A stretch of DNA of 64,000 bases from Pseudomonas taetrolens (lineage in GTDB: Bacteria > Pseudomonadota > Gammaproteobacteria > Pseudomonadales > Pseudomonadaceae), in NCBI RefSeq assembly GCF_900475285.1, contig NZ_LS483370.1, forward strand, positions 124,001-188,000, read 5' to 3'. Each line of letters opens with the position of its first letter. Position 1 is the first letter of the stretch. Shown here one piece after another: positions 28,004-36,923 of this stretch. The position numbers and the translations under genes were made by a program. The notes beneath the pieces were generated by a model. That model saw nothing but the letters and a program-made list of their open reading frames with translations, was not told the DNA's origin and made no database searches.

Positions 28004-28882
28004 GTGCGGCGCTGGAAAAGCGAGCGAATCGTTGGCTTGCATGAAGCGCAGGTCAACGAGGATCATCTGACATCCTTTGTGATGCCGGATGATCGGCGTT
28101 TGCGTTTGCTCAGCTTCAATATCCAGGTCGGCAACAGCACGCAAAACTACCGTCATTACCTGACCCGCAGTTGGCAGCATGTGCTGCCGCACAAAGGGCG
28201 GGCCGGTAACCTGGAGAAAATCGGCGGCTTGCTGAGCGACTTCGATCTGGTCGCCCTGCAGGAAGCCGATGGCGGTAGCCACCGCTCCGGCTACGTCAAT
28301 CAGGTGAAATACCTGGCCCAACAGGGCGAATTCCCTTACTGGTATCAACAACTCAATCGCAATCTCGGGCGCTTGGCCCAGCACAGCAATGGTGTGCTCA
28401 GCCGATTACGTCCCACAGCGATTGAGGATCATCCTCTACCTGGGCCGGCAGGGCGCGGCGCAATCCTGGTGCGATTCGGCGATGGCCCGGATGCGCTGGT
28501 GGTCGTAGTCATGCACCTGGCGCTGGGGACCAAAACCCGTACACGACAGCTGGCGTATATCCGTGAGTTGATTGAGGGCTACCAGCACCAAGTGTTGATG
28601 GGCGACATGAACACTCATGCCAACGATTTGCTGCAGTCCTCGCCGTTGCGGGACTTGGGCTTGCTGGCACCGCAAATGGAGGCGACCTTTCCCAGCTGGC
28701 GTCCACAGCGGTGCCTTGATCATATCTTGCTCAGTTCCAGCCTGACCCTTGAGCGTGTACAGGTGCTCGATCAACCCATTTCGGATCACCTGCCGGTGGC
28801 GGTTGAAATCCGTTTGCCAGGCTCGGTGGGTGTCGATTCGCTGCCTGCGGTGATAGCGCCAGCCAGCGAGCCCCTTGCATGA
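28004..28882 (+). CDS. Endonuclease/exonuclease/phosphatase family protein
   Basis: 292 residues with the EEP signature set: LLSFNIQVG, ALQEADGG, LMGDMNTH and SDHLPVAVEI, with catalytic Asp/His/Asn intact. The start is GTG at 28004, 15 bp after dsbA; a downstream ATG (28081) would lose 25 residues that look poorly structured. The substrate (phosphodiester in nucleic acid, lipid or sugar phosphate) cannot be told. Its end overlaps the diguanylate cyclase gene by four bases (ATGA), a conserved pairing in pseudomonads. Confidence 0.88.
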   Translation: MRRWKSERIVGLHEAQVNEDHLTSFVMPDDRRLRLLSFNIQVGNSTQNYRHYLTRSWQHVLPHKGRAGNLEKIGGLLSDFDLVALQEADGGSHRSGYVNQVKYLAQQGEFPYWYQQLNRNLGRLAQHSNGVLSRLRPTAIEDHPLPGPAGRGAILVRFGDGPDALVVVVMHLALGTKTRTRQLAYIRELIEGYQHQVLMGDMNTHANDLLQSSPLRDLGLLAPQMEATFPSWRPQRCLDHILLSSSLTLERVQVLDQPISDHLPVAVEIRLPGSVGVDSLPAVIAPASEPLA

Positions 28883-30873
28883 GTGCCGATGACGCCGGGC
28901 GCTGGAAAGAGAAATACCTCAAAAGCATCGAGCAGCAGGAAAAGCTCGAAGATCGCTGGAAGGCACGTCTCGATTTGCTGCGCCGTGGCCTGGTGCGTAG
29001 CACCCTGGCGGCTGAAGGTACGGATCGAAGCGTCGATCAGTGCATGAAGGAAATGCGCGAGGTGGTGCGCAGTGACGAGATGGACGCAGCGTTGGCTGCG
29101 CTCTTGCCCCGGCTTGAAAAAGCCGTGCTCGATTCCGAGCAGCGGCGTGAAACGCGGACCGAGCAGATCAGTACGGCGATGAATACGCTGGTCACGCAAC
29201 TGCAAGCCTTGCCGCTGCCCCGCGAAGTCAGCAAGCCGCTCAAGGCTTTCGCCCGGCAGCTCGACAGCCGGGTTAACCACGCCCGTGAGATGCCGCTGTT
29301 ACTGGATGAACTGAGTCATTTGCAGGGACAGGCACTGGCACCGCAATTCGGTGAGGTCAGGTCGGGTTTGTTGCAGCGCTTGTTCGGCACCGATAAAGCA
29401 GTGGCCGAACCGGCTGCTCCAGAACCTGACGTCCTGCTGCCCGGGCGTCGAACCGAAGCCCAGGCATTGGAGGTCAGGCCCGATGCACTGCCCGCGGCAG
29501 AGGTGAAACCTCAGGCGAGTTCTGCGCCACCGTCGGAAGTGGCCGCCTTACAGCCCCCGTTGGCCCCCGTTGAAGCGTCGCCGCCCGTGCCGGATGAGCC
29601 CGTGTTTGATGCGTCATCGAGCGGCGCGCTTGAGTCGGTTGTGGCGCAGGTCGAAGCAGATAATAACCTGACTGAAAACCGCGTAGAGCCTGCGACGCCT
29701 GACGCCGAGCTCCGCCCGGTCCTTGCGCAGTCCGCGGATGCTTCACTGGCGGCAGCGAAGCCTGAGCAGGCCAGCGGTGAGGTGGACGCCGTCTATGTCT
29801 TGCCTGAAACCCCGGAGCCGTCCTACAGCTCGGTAGCGGCGCATATCGAGTCGACATTGTTGGGATTGCTCAGTGACTTGTCGCTGCCCGAGCACCATCA
29901 ACCGCAAGCCGAAGCGGTACGCAGCCGTCTGGAAAAAGGGCTCAACTGGTACGAGTTGCTGCCGATCCTCGATGATCTTGCTGTATTGATGCTGGCCGTC
30001 ACTGACAGTGGCCAGCATGAGTTCGAGGCTTATCTCAAACAGCTCAACGAACGTCTTGAATCGTTCCAGAATAATCTCCAGGTGGCCAGTGAGGTCCACG
30101 TCGAGGGCCGGTCGGCGGTTGATGCGCTGCACACTCAGTTGCGCGAGCATGTCGATGATCTGCAACACAGCGTGCAAGATGCGGTCGACTTGCCCAGCCT
30201 TAAGCACGTACTGGAGAACCGCCTGGAAGGATTACTGGGCATGATCGACCAGCATCAAGAGCAGCGCGATGTGCGTGAACAGGATATCTCGGTCCATTTG
30301 CAATCGTTGGCCGAGCGTGTGGCGCAGATGGAGCAGCAAGTCCTTGGTTATCGTGAGCACCTCGAGGATCAGCGACAGAAGGCGTTGCTCGACCCGTTGA
30401 CCGGCTTGCCCAATCGGGCGGCCTGGAGCGAACGGCTGGCGCAGGAGGTCATGCAGTGGCAAGCCCACGGCAATCCGCTGCTGATCGCCATGCTCGACCT
30501 TGACCATTTCAAGCGAGTCAACGACGGGTATGGTCATCTGGCGGGTGACAAAGTCCTCAAAATCATTGCGGCTCAGTTGCGCAAGCACTTGCGGCCCAGG
30601 GATTTCATCGCCAGGTTTGGCGGTGAAGAATTTGTCTTGCTGATTCCCGATACGACGCTGGCGTTGGGCCTGCAGCAGCTCGAAAAGCTGCGGACGGTCA
30701 TTGCAGCCTGTCCGTTCCACTTCAAGGGAGAGCCGGTGACGATCACGGCTTCTATCGGGCTTTCTGACTTCAGGCCCGGAGACCGCAGCGATCATGTGCT
30801 CAAAAGAGCCGATGAAGCGCTGTACCAGGCGAAGCACAATGGGCGCAATCGTGTTGTGCAGGCCGGATCCTGA
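28879..30873 (+). CDS. dgcH: Diguanylate cyclase (DgcH-like)
   Basis: 664 residues. Helical N-terminal region (about 1-165), a low-complexity Pro/Ala/Glu linker (about 170-310), a second helical, coiled-coil-forming segment (about 320-510), then the GGDEF domain. GGEEF at 581-585 is active-type. The inhibitory I-site RxxD (RPRD) lies five residues before it, so product inhibition is expected. No transmembrane segment, so it should be cytosolic. Makes c-di-GMP; by position it matches DgcH of P. aeruginosa, a constitutively present cyclase. Confidence 0.92.
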   Translation: MSADDAGRWKEKYLKSIEQQEKLEDRWKARLDLLRRGLVRSTLAAEGTDRSVDQCMKEMREVVRSDEMDAALAALLPRLEKAVLDSEQRRETRTEQISTAMNTLVTQLQALPLPREVSKPLKAFARQLDSRVNHAREMPLLLDELSHLQGQALAPQFGEVRSGLLQRLFGTDKAVAEPAAPEPDVLLPGRRTEAQALEVRPDALPAAEVKPQASSAPPSEVAALQPPLAPVEASPPVPDEPVFDASSSGALESVVAQVEADNNLTENRVEPATPDAELRPVLAQSADASLAAAKPEQASGEVDAVYVLPETPEPSYSSVAAHIESTLLGLLSDLSLPEHHQPQAEAVRSRLEKGLNWYELLPILDDLAVLMLAVTDSGQHEFEAYLKQLNERLESFQNNLQVASEVHVEGRSAVDALHTQLREHVDDLQHSVQDAVDLPSLKHVLENRLEGLLGMIDQHQEQRDVREQDISVHLQSLAERVAQMEQQVLGYREHLEDQRQKALLDPLTGLPNRAAWSERLAQEVMQWQAHGNPLLIAMLDLDHFKRVNDGYGHLAGDKVLKIIAAQLRKHLRPRDFIARFGGEEFVLLIPDTTLALGLQQLEKLRTVIAACPFHFKGEPVTITASIGLSDFRPGDRSDHVLKRADEALYQAKHNGRNRVVQAGS

Positions 30874-30963
30874 ATGCAGGCCAGAACGGCAAGAGGTTCA
30901 GCTCGCGGACAAGGCCGGTAAGGTATGCTTGCGCATGAATATTGACCAGCGCTGCCATTGCCC

Positions 30964-31743
30964 ATGAAACTTCCTGCTCTGATTCTGTCCCTTGCGCTGT
31001 TGGCCGGTTGTGCCAGCGGTCCTCGAATGGACACCAACCATCCTTCGGTCAACCACGACAGCCGTGTGCAGTTTGTGGTGCTCCATTACACCTCGACCTC
31101 CCTGGAGCGCTCGCTGGAGCTGCTGACCCGCGGGCCGGTCAGCAGTCACTACCTGATTGGCGATAATCCACCCACGATTTATAAATTGGTGGATGAAAAT
31201 CTGCGCGCCTGGCACGCGGGGGAGAGTGAGTGGAAGGGTCGCACCTGGTTGAATTCCAGCTCCATCGGCATCGAAATCGTCAATCAAGGTTTCCGTGACA
31301 CGCCGAACGGCCGACTCTGGTATCCCTATACCGAAGGTCAGATCCAGGCTTTGATCGTGCTGCTCAAGGATATTTCGACACGCTACAAGATCGACCCCCA
31401 CAACATCATTGGTCACAGCGACATTGCGCCCCTGCGCAAGCTCGATCCGGGTCCGCTGTTTCCCTGGAAGCGCTTGGCCGATGCAGGCTTCGGCGTTTGG
31501 CCAAATGCTCAGGCCGTCGCGCGTGAACAGGCACTTTTTGCGATCACAATGCCAAGCATCACCTGGTTCCAGCAGCAGTTGGCGCAGTTGGGTTACGAAA
31601 CCCCGCAAACCGGTGAGCTGGATGTTGCCACCCGCCATGTGCTGGCGGCGTTTCAAATGCACTTCCGGCCCTCTCGCCATGATGGAACGCCGGATGCCGA
31701 GAGCGCGGCGATCCTGAGCGTGTTGAACGCCCCAAAGAACTGA
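30964..31743 (+). CDS. ampDh2: N-acetylmuramoyl-L-alanine amidase AmpDh2
   Basis: 259 residues: lipoprotein signal with lipobox LLAGC (Cys about 17), an amidase_2 domain with zinc ligands in VVLHYTST and IIGHSDIAPLRKLDPG, and a C-terminal peptidoglycan-binding domain (FQQQLAQLGY, LDVATRHVLAAFQ). It cleaves the MurNAc-peptide bond in the periplasm or at the outer membrane. The ATG at 30964 is preferred to an in-frame TTG two codons before. It sits beside kinB as in P. aeruginosa and is convergent with it. Confidence 0.92.
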   Translation: MKLPALILSLALLAGCASGPRMDTNHPSVNHDSRVQFVVLHYTSTSLERSLELLTRGPVSSHYLIGDNPPTIYKLVDENLRAWHAGESEWKGRTWLNSSSIGIEIVNQGFRDTPNGRLWYPYTEGQIQALIVLLKDISTRYKIDPHNIIGHSDIAPLRKLDPGPLFPWKRLADAGFGVWPNAQAVAREQALFAITMPSITWFQQQLAQLGYETPQTGELDVATRHVLAAFQMHFRPSRHDGTPDAESAAILSVLNAPKN

Positions 31744-31759
31744 TTGCGCAGGGTGTCGT

Positions 31760-33547
31760 CTATAAGGGCAGCGCCATGTAGAACTGCGTGCCTTGCCCGG
31801 GGCGTGAATACACACCGATGCGCCCGCCATGCAGCTGGACAATTTCCTTGCACAGCGCGAGCCCAAGGCCGGCACCGCCTTTTTTGCGACCCACCTGTAC
31901 GAAGGGTTCGAAAATACGGCCTTGCTGGCTATAGGCAATACCTTCGCCATTGTCTTCGATGCTGATGATCACCCGTTCGGCGTGACGTCGCGCCTGCAAG
32001 CGGATCTGCCCGCCACTGGCGGTATGGCGCAAGGCATTGTCCAGCAGGTTATCCAGCACGCGCTCCAGTTGGGCCTGGTCGGCGTTCAATCGCGGGAGCG
32101 GCTGTTGCAGGTCAAGCTGCAACTCGATGTGTTCGGCTGACGCTGCTTCGGCAAAGCGGGCGCGGGCGTGTTCCAGCATCTCTTCGATATCGCACGGGGC
32201 CAGCGTCAGCTTTTGCATGCCGTTCTGGTAGCGAGAGAAGTTCAGCAAGTCGTTGATCAGCTGCATCAATCGCTGCATTTCTTCGTTCACGGTATTCAGC
32301 AGGTCAGTTTCACGTGATTGCGGGTCAAAACGCGCGCGCTCGAGAAATAAGCCAAAGGCCATGTGCATCCCCGTTACCGGCGTACGCAATTCATGGGAGG
32401 CCCGGAGTACGAACTCGCTGCGGACACGCTCAAAGGCGCGCTGCTCGGTGACGTCATGCAACACCATCACTGCGCCGAGAATCGGACCTTTGGGCTGGCT
32501 GACCGGCGTCAGGCTATAGGTCAGCAGGCGGTTTTCACCTTCAATGTCTACGCTCAAGTCTTCCGGCAAGCGTTCCAGACTGCCGCCGTGCAGAACCGTC
32601 AGCAATTGCTGATCGAGCTCAGGGCGAGACAAGGCTTCGCCCAGTGGCTGCCCCAGACGACTTTCGTCCCAGCCCAGTTGCCGTTGCGCGACGGGGTTTA
32701 AATGCTCCAGGCGGCCTTGATGGTCGATCATCAGCAAACCGTCATCAATGCTGTCGAGCACGGCCTGAAACCGCTGCTGGCCCGCTCGCAACTCGTCGAT
32801 ATTAGTTGCCTGATGCTGGCGCAAGGCTTCCGCCATGATTCCAAAGCGGCGCGTCAGCAGGTTCATTTCCGTGGCTGAAGAAAGCGGCAGCACCACTTCA
32901 AAGTTGCCCTTGCCTATGTTGTCGGCTGCTTTGGCCAGCGCTTCGATCGGCGCGCCAAAACGCTGAGCGATACCATGTGCAGTGATAAAGCCAATGATCA
33001 GCACCGTAAGCCCGATGAAGCTCAGCAGCGCCGCAATGATGATAGCCCGCTCCTGAGCGGAAGCCTGGGCGGCGTAGATGTTGTCGAGGGCATGGCGATG
33101 TTCACTGATCAGGCCATTGCGCAACTGGTTAAAGCGAGTGGTGAGCTCATCGTCGCTGCTCAAATCGAACGGGGAACTGCGGGCCTGGTTGAATACTTTT
33201 AAGAAGTCTTCGTAGTTGGCACGGGCTTGCTTGAAGCCGTTCTGCAGGTTGTTCTTGCGTTCATGCTCGATGCCTTCATCAAGCAGCTTCAGGTACTCCT
33301 GTGAGGAAGCTTGCAGCGCTTGGAGGTCTTTGTGGTTGCGCAGCATCAGGATGAGCTGGTCGCCCAGGCTCTGACGCAACTTGAGCCCCAGGTCGAGGGT
33401 GATGAAGTTATTGCTGATCAGCGCTTCTTGGGTCTTGGCCATCTGCATCACGCTGACGACGCCGAGTAACAGCCCCAGCAACGCCACGGTGATGAGCGCC
33501 GAAATGCTTAAGAACAGCCGGGTGCGCAGCTTGATCGCGATTTTCAT
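31760..33547 (-). CDS. kinB: Sensor histidine kinase KinB
   Basis: 595 residues. Two transmembrane helices at about 12-36 and 165-190 enclose a ~130-residue helical periplasmic sensor. Then come a HAMP domain (GAPIEALAKAADNIGKGNF), a PAS domain (RFQAVLDSIDDGLLMIDHQG), HisKA with H-box ASHELRTPVTG, and HATPase_c (N-box NLLDNALRHT, G1 IEDNGEGI, G2 GGAGLGLALC). In P. aeruginosa KinB controls AlgB mainly as a phosphatase and so restrains alginate. The start MKIAIKL at 33547 follows algB by 7 bp. Confidence 0.94.
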   Translation of the reverse strand: MKIAIKLRTRLFLSISALITVALLGLLLGVVSVMQMAKTQEALISNNFITLDLGLKLRQSLGDQLILMLRNHKDLQALQASSQEYLKLLDEGIEHERKNNLQNGFKQARANYEDFLKVFNQARSSPFDLSSDDELTTRFNQLRNGLISEHRHALDNIYAAQASAQERAIIIAALLSFIGLTVLIIGFITAHGIAQRFGAPIEALAKAADNIGKGNFEVVLPLSSATEMNLLTRRFGIMAEALRQHQATNIDELRAGQQRFQAVLDSIDDGLLMIDHQGRLEHLNPVAQRQLGWDESRLGQPLGEALSRPELDQQLLTVLHGGSLERLPEDLSVDIEGENRLLTYSLTPVSQPKGPILGAVMVLHDVTEQRAFERVRSEFVLRASHELRTPVTGMHMAFGLFLERARFDPQSRETDLLNTVNEEMQRLMQLINDLLNFSRYQNGMQKLTLAPCDIEEMLEHARARFAEAASAEHIELQLDLQQPLPRLNADQAQLERVLDNLLDNALRHTASGGQIRLQARRHAERVIISIEDNGEGIAYSQQGRIFEPFVQVGRKKGGAGLGLALCKEIVQLHGGRIGVYSRPGQGTQFYMALPL

Positions 33548-33554
33548 CGGCGGC

Positions 33555-34901
33555 TCACAGGTTGTACTGCTTGCGTTTTCGATAAAGTGTCGAGGCGTCA
33601 ATGCCCAGGGTTTTCGCCGCTTGGTCGAGGGTTTCGCTGGTCGCCAGTACCGCCCCGATATGCGCCTTCTCCAGCTGGTCGAGGCTTAGCGCCGCACCAA
33701 TGCGCGGGGCATTTGGGGTGGTTTGCTCGGCCATGCCCAAATGACCGATTTCGACGACCTCCTGGGGGCAAATAATGCTCGCGCGCTCAACCACATTGCG
33801 TAATTCGCGAATGTTGCCGGGCCATCGGTAATTGGCCAATGCCTCACGCGCTTCTGCACTGAACCCTCGGGCAGGCCGGGCGTATTCCACGACGAACCGG
33901 GCCAGAAAACGATCGGCCAGGGTCAGAATGTCTTCGCTGCGCTCACGCAGGGGAGGTAGATGCAAGGTGATCACATTCAGACGGTAGAGCAAGTCTTCGC
34001 GGAAGCGCCCGTCACGAACCATGTCTTCCAGATTGAGGTTGGTCGCGGCCAGGATTCGCACATCCGCGCGACGGGTGACAGGGTCGCCAACGCGTTCATA
34101 TTCCTTGTCTTGAATGAAACGCAGCAGTTTTGGCTGCAAAGCCAGCGGAAAATCACCGATTTCATCCAGAAACAGCGTCCCGGCATCGGCCTGGTTAACC
34201 CGGCCCAACGTGCTTTCACTGGCGCCGGTGAAGGCGCCACGGGTATGACCGAACAGCTCGCTCTCCATCAGTTCCGCGGTGAGTGAAGGGCAGTTGATCG
34301 TGACGCAGGATTTCTTGGCGCGCTTGCTCCAGCCATGGATTGCCCGCGCCAGTTCGCCTTTACCGGTACCGGACTCACCCAGAATCAAGATATTGGCATC
34401 GGTACCTGCTACCTGGCGGGCGGTTTCCAGCACCGACATCATGGCCGGACTGTGGGAGTCGAGGCCGTCCTTGGGTTTGCGGACTTCACCTTCGAGGGCT
34501 TCGAGGCGGGCGGACAACTGACGCACTTCCAGTTGTTTGGCGGTCGCCAGGCGCAACTGGTCAGGGCTGCAGGGCTTGACCAGGTAGTCGGCGGCACCCG
34601 CTTGAATGGCATCCACGGCCGTGTCGACGGCGGAGTGTGCCGTGACGATCACGACCCGCATCCACGGGGCTTGAATACGCATCTGGGCCAACACATCCAG
34701 GCCGTTGTCTTCGCCCAGGCGCAGATCCAGAAAGCACAGGTCGAACACTTGGCGCTGAAGCAGAGAATCGGCCTGCGCCGCACTGTTGGCCGTGGCGACG
34801 GTATAGCCCTCATCTTCAAGGCAGTAGCGGAACGTGCGCAGGATGGCGGATTCATCGTCGACCAGCAGAATGCGGCCCTGGTGCTCTTTGACTGACTCCA
34901 T
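33555..34901 (-). CDS. algB: NtrC-family response regulator AlgB
   Basis: 448 residues. Receiver domain with phospho-acceptor Asp in CFLDLRLGEDNG (about residue 59), then an AAA+ sigma-54 activation domain. The latter has Walker A GESGTGKG, the sigma-54-contact loop GAFTGA, and LFLDEIGDF. A Fis-type helix-turn-helix ends the protein (LDQAAKTLGIDASTLYRKRKQY). The intact GAFTGA loop implies it can work with RpoN, although AlgB is also described acting at algD directly. First gene of algB-kinB. A sigma-54 site lies 350 bp away on the opposite strand. Confidence 0.95.
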   Translation of the reverse strand: MESVKEHQGRILLVDDESAILRTFRYCLEDEGYTVATANSAAQADSLLQRQVFDLCFLDLRLGEDNGLDVLAQMRIQAPWMRVVIVTAHSAVDTAVDAIQAGAADYLVKPCSPDQLRLATAKQLEVRQLSARLEALEGEVRKPKDGLDSHSPAMMSVLETARQVAGTDANILILGESGTGKGELARAIHGWSKRAKKSCVTINCPSLTAELMESELFGHTRGAFTGASESTLGRVNQADAGTLFLDEIGDFPLALQPKLLRFIQDKEYERVGDPVTRRADVRILAATNLNLEDMVRDGRFREDLLYRLNVITLHLPPLRERSEDILTLADRFLARFVVEYARPARGFSAEAREALANYRWPGNIRELRNVVERASIICPQEVVEIGHLGMAEQTTPNAPRIGAALSLDQLEKAHIGAVLATSETLDQAAKTLGIDASTLYRKRKQYNL

Positions 34902-35136
34902 ATCCTGTGTTCCTTAATGAGTGATTTTGGTTAGTGTCGTAATAATCGGGCAAGTTGCATGATTTTTCGGGAATGATTCGGAGGCTAGCAGGGAAGCGGT
35001 TTGCCTGCATGCTGTAACTAACTGATTTGTTTTATGTTTAAAGCCCTTTTTGAGCTTTCTGCCGAGCAAAGGAATGTCCGTGCGGACGTCTTTGTCAGGT
35101 TGCCGGGCGGCGTCCGGTATGGGGGTCGTTGCGGGG

Positions 35137-35181
35137 TCGTGCAGAACGCACGACCTGCAGAGCGGGCATCGTGCAAGATGC
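35137..35181. promoter_or_regulatory. Putative upstream activator site (paired inverted repeats)
   Basis: TCGTGC-AGAAC-GCACGA (35137-35153) is a perfect six-base inverted repeat. GCATC-GTGCAA-GATGC (35166-35181) is a second. Both contain TCGTGCA, and the two copies start exactly 32 bp apart (35137 and 35169), three helical turns. They lie about 70-110 bp upstream of the sigma-54 promoter, the usual distance for an enhancer-binding protein. Confidence 0.55.
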
Positions 35182-35248
35182 GCGTCAGGCTGCTTTCTAT
35201 AATTAGTTAATTTATTGATTTATAAGATTTTTATTTGAAGTGAAAAGC

Positions 35249-35264
35249 TGGCACGCCACCTGCA
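35249..35264 (+). promoter_or_regulatory. Sigma-54 (RpoN) promoter
   Basis: TGGCACGCCACCTGCA matches the consensus TGGCACG-N4-TTGCA at all but one specified base, with GG (-24) and GC (-12) correctly spaced. The start would be near 35275, giving an ~80-nt leader to the gene at 35355. Confidence 0.8.
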
Positions 35265-35354
35265 CTCTCTGTTGTATATGGAGGCTGCCCGGCGCCAGCG
35301 TGACGGGCGGCCTTAACTTCACAAGATTGACCACCGAGTGGCAGGAGTTTGAGC

Positions 35355-35636
35355 ATGAATCGTCAAGGTTTCCCCTACATCCGCCTTTCGTCGCTTCATC
35401 TGCAGCAAGGCTTGTGCGCCAGCTTGGCTGTGTTAGTGACGCTGATCGGTGGTCAACAACTGGCGACGCGGGGTCAGTCACCTCAGGCTGAGGCCACTGC
35501 CCACGTCGTTTTGCAGCCTGCAGCCACACAGCAACATTTTAGTGCGGCCAGTTCCAGCGTTGGTTTCACCCTGGCCGAGGTCGATGAGACGGAAATTGCG
35601 AAATCTGAACGGCTGCCGGAACGTTGGGTGTTTTAA
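35355..35636 (+). CDS. Small membrane protein of unknown function
   Basis: 93 residues. One hydrophobic helix near the N-terminus (GLCASLAVLVTLIGGQQL) could be a membrane anchor or uncleaved signal. The remainder is an Ala/Gln/Ser-rich periplasmic segment ending in an acidic-basic tail (EVDETEIAKSERLPERW). I recognise no family. AGGAG lies eight bases before the ATG. It is the first gene downstream of the sigma-54 promoter and stands alone: 86 bp later the DUF1328-ivy pair has its own candidate promoter, partly inside the end of this gene. Confidence 0.7.
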   Translation: MNRQGFPYIRLSSLHLQQGLCASLAVLVTLIGGQQLATRGQSPQAEATAHVVLQPAATQQHFSAASSSVGFTLAEVDETEIAKSERLPERWVF

Positions 35637-35645
35637 GTGTTCACA
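35619..35645 (+). promoter_or_regulatory. Candidate AlgU-type promoter of DUF1328-ivy
   Basis: GAACGT (35619-35624), a 16-bp spacer and TCACA (35641-35645) resemble the sigma-22 pattern and share the -10 with the osmC candidate at 55740. It lies about 70 bp before the DUF1328 start. Confidence 0.4.
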
Positions 35646-35671
35646 ACCTTGAGGCCCCCGCAGGGCGTTGA

Positions 35672-35887
<216 letters not shown>

Positions 35888-35889
35888 CC

Positions 35890-36354
35890 ATGTTCAGCCG
35901 ATCCTTTAAGGCAATGGCTGCTGCCCTGTTGATGGGCAGCAGTGCCATGACTCTGGCCGGTAATGACGGTCAGGTACGTGCCAACGAACTGCTGAACGAT
36001 CCGGCCTATCGGCAAGCCTGGCAACAGGTGGTGCAAAAGGAGGAGCGTTTGCCCGAGTGGGTGATCAATCTTTCCGGCAGCGCCGAGCAAATGAATGCGG
36101 TCACTGAGGATGGCGATCCATACGTGGTCGGGCCGTTGTGTGAAACCGCCAAGACGTGCCTCAACAAGCGTTTGATCGTTGCCTTCAGCCTCGATAAAAA
36201 AGACGCTTATGCCATGTTGGTCGAAGTCCCCGCTGGCTTGCCAGCTGACAAGTCTCCGACACGTCATGCCGATTATCGTTTTTTGGGCGAGCCTGATGAA
36301 GGCATGCAAGCATTGCTGAAAGAGCAACTGAAAAAAGATCCCAATTGGTACTGA
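35890..36354 (+). CDS. Ivy-family C-type lysozyme inhibitor
   Basis: 154 residues: signal peptide (MAAALLMGSSAMTLA) and an Ivy domain with ANELLNDPAYRQAWQ, PEWVINLSG and YVVGPLCETAKTC. The inhibitory loop of E. coli Ivy (CKPHDC) is replaced by a C-x5-C loop (CETAKTC), so its grip on lysozyme may differ. It acts in the periplasm, guarding peptidoglycan; the nearby amidase AmpDh2 fits the same compartment. A strong terminator follows. Confidence 0.85.
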   Translation: MFSRSFKAMAAALLMGSSAMTLAGNDGQVRANELLNDPAYRQAWQQVVQKEERLPEWVINLSGSAEQMNAVTEDGDPYVVGPLCETAKTCLNKRLIVAFSLDKKDAYAMLVEVPAGLPADKSPTRHADYRFLGEPDEGMQALLKEQLKKDPNWY

Positions 36355-36394
36355 TGGGTACTGAACATTCGGCGTTAAAGGTTCAGATTTTCAA

Positions 36395-36430
36395 CACAAA
36401 AAAACCAAGGGATTACCTTGGTTTTTTTTA
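36395..36430 (+). terminator. Rho-independent terminator after ivy
   Basis: AAAAAACCAAGG, loop GATTA, CCTTGGTTTTTT: a twelve-pair, A/T-flanked stem with a run of eight T's, about 50 bp after the ivy stop. Because of the A-run it could also work for reverse transcription. Confidence 0.9.
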
Positions 36431-36841
36431 TGTCTGGCACATCGACCTTTCGTCTGTAAAACCTTATCCCGGCTCATTTTTTTCGAAACTAATGTGGCTT
36501 GGAAGGGGGCTCGGAACGTCGACCGTATATCGACTAACATCAAAATGATTAGCTCACTATTTCCGATTTATGTTGTCGGATATTTCTGAGCTTTTAGTCG
36601 GTTCGACACTGCCAACTCTTGGCAAAGATAACCTTGAAACAGCCGGTGCACGGCACTTATGCCGTCTGTTCTGTCCTTTCAGCTGTCCGTGTTTTTGAGG
36701 TCTTGTCGGACAATACTCATGCCGATTCGGCATAGGGTAGGCGTTTACGGCATTAGACGGCTTCCTCTCGCATGGGAATAGTTGCGCCTTTTTTCGCCTG
36801 CCAAAGAGCGTGTTCGGCTCGATTTGGGCGACCTTCTACGG

Positions 36842-36896
36842 GGGCAGAGGTATGCGGCTTTTGCGCTTTTCAGTGCTCTAGTCTAGACCTCTGCCC
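36842..36896 (+). repeat. Inverted repeat in the gltP leader region
   Basis: GGGCAGAGGT (36842-36851) and ACCTCTGCCC (36887-36896) are perfectly complementary over ten bases with a 35-base loop. The right arm ends 27 bp before the gltP ATG. The loop contains CTAGTCTAGAC, itself partly symmetric. It may be an operator or a leader RNA stem close to the ribosome site. Confidence 0.6.
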
Positions 36897-36923
36897 GAGT
36901 CCACTTGAAGTAAGGGTAATGAC

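Larger units (their letters stand above)
34902..35354. other. Divergent regulatory region between algB and the orphan small gene
   Basis: A 453-bp spacer. Besides the sigma-54 promoter and inverted repeats listed separately, it contains the palindrome GTCCG-TG-CGGAC (35076-35087) and an A+T-rich stretch (35195-35240) between the repeats and the promoter, of the kind bent by IHF. No coding frame is convincing. Confidence 0.6.
36355..36923. other. Intergenic region between ivy and gltP
   Basis: 569 bp without a gene. It contains the ivy terminator (36395-36430) and a TGCCGA/TCGGCA mini-palindrome (about 36721-36733). A ten-base inverted repeat precedes gltP (36842-36896). A pyrimidine-rich stretch around 36660-36700 shows no start codon with a ribosome site. 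An untranslated RNA is possible, but no terminator with T-run is seen before gltP. Confidence 0.55.

Noticed and set aside
36431..36841. An untranslated RNA gene in the long spacer before gltP
   Set aside because: I saw no promoter-terminator pair to support it; the only T-run terminator there belongs to ivy.
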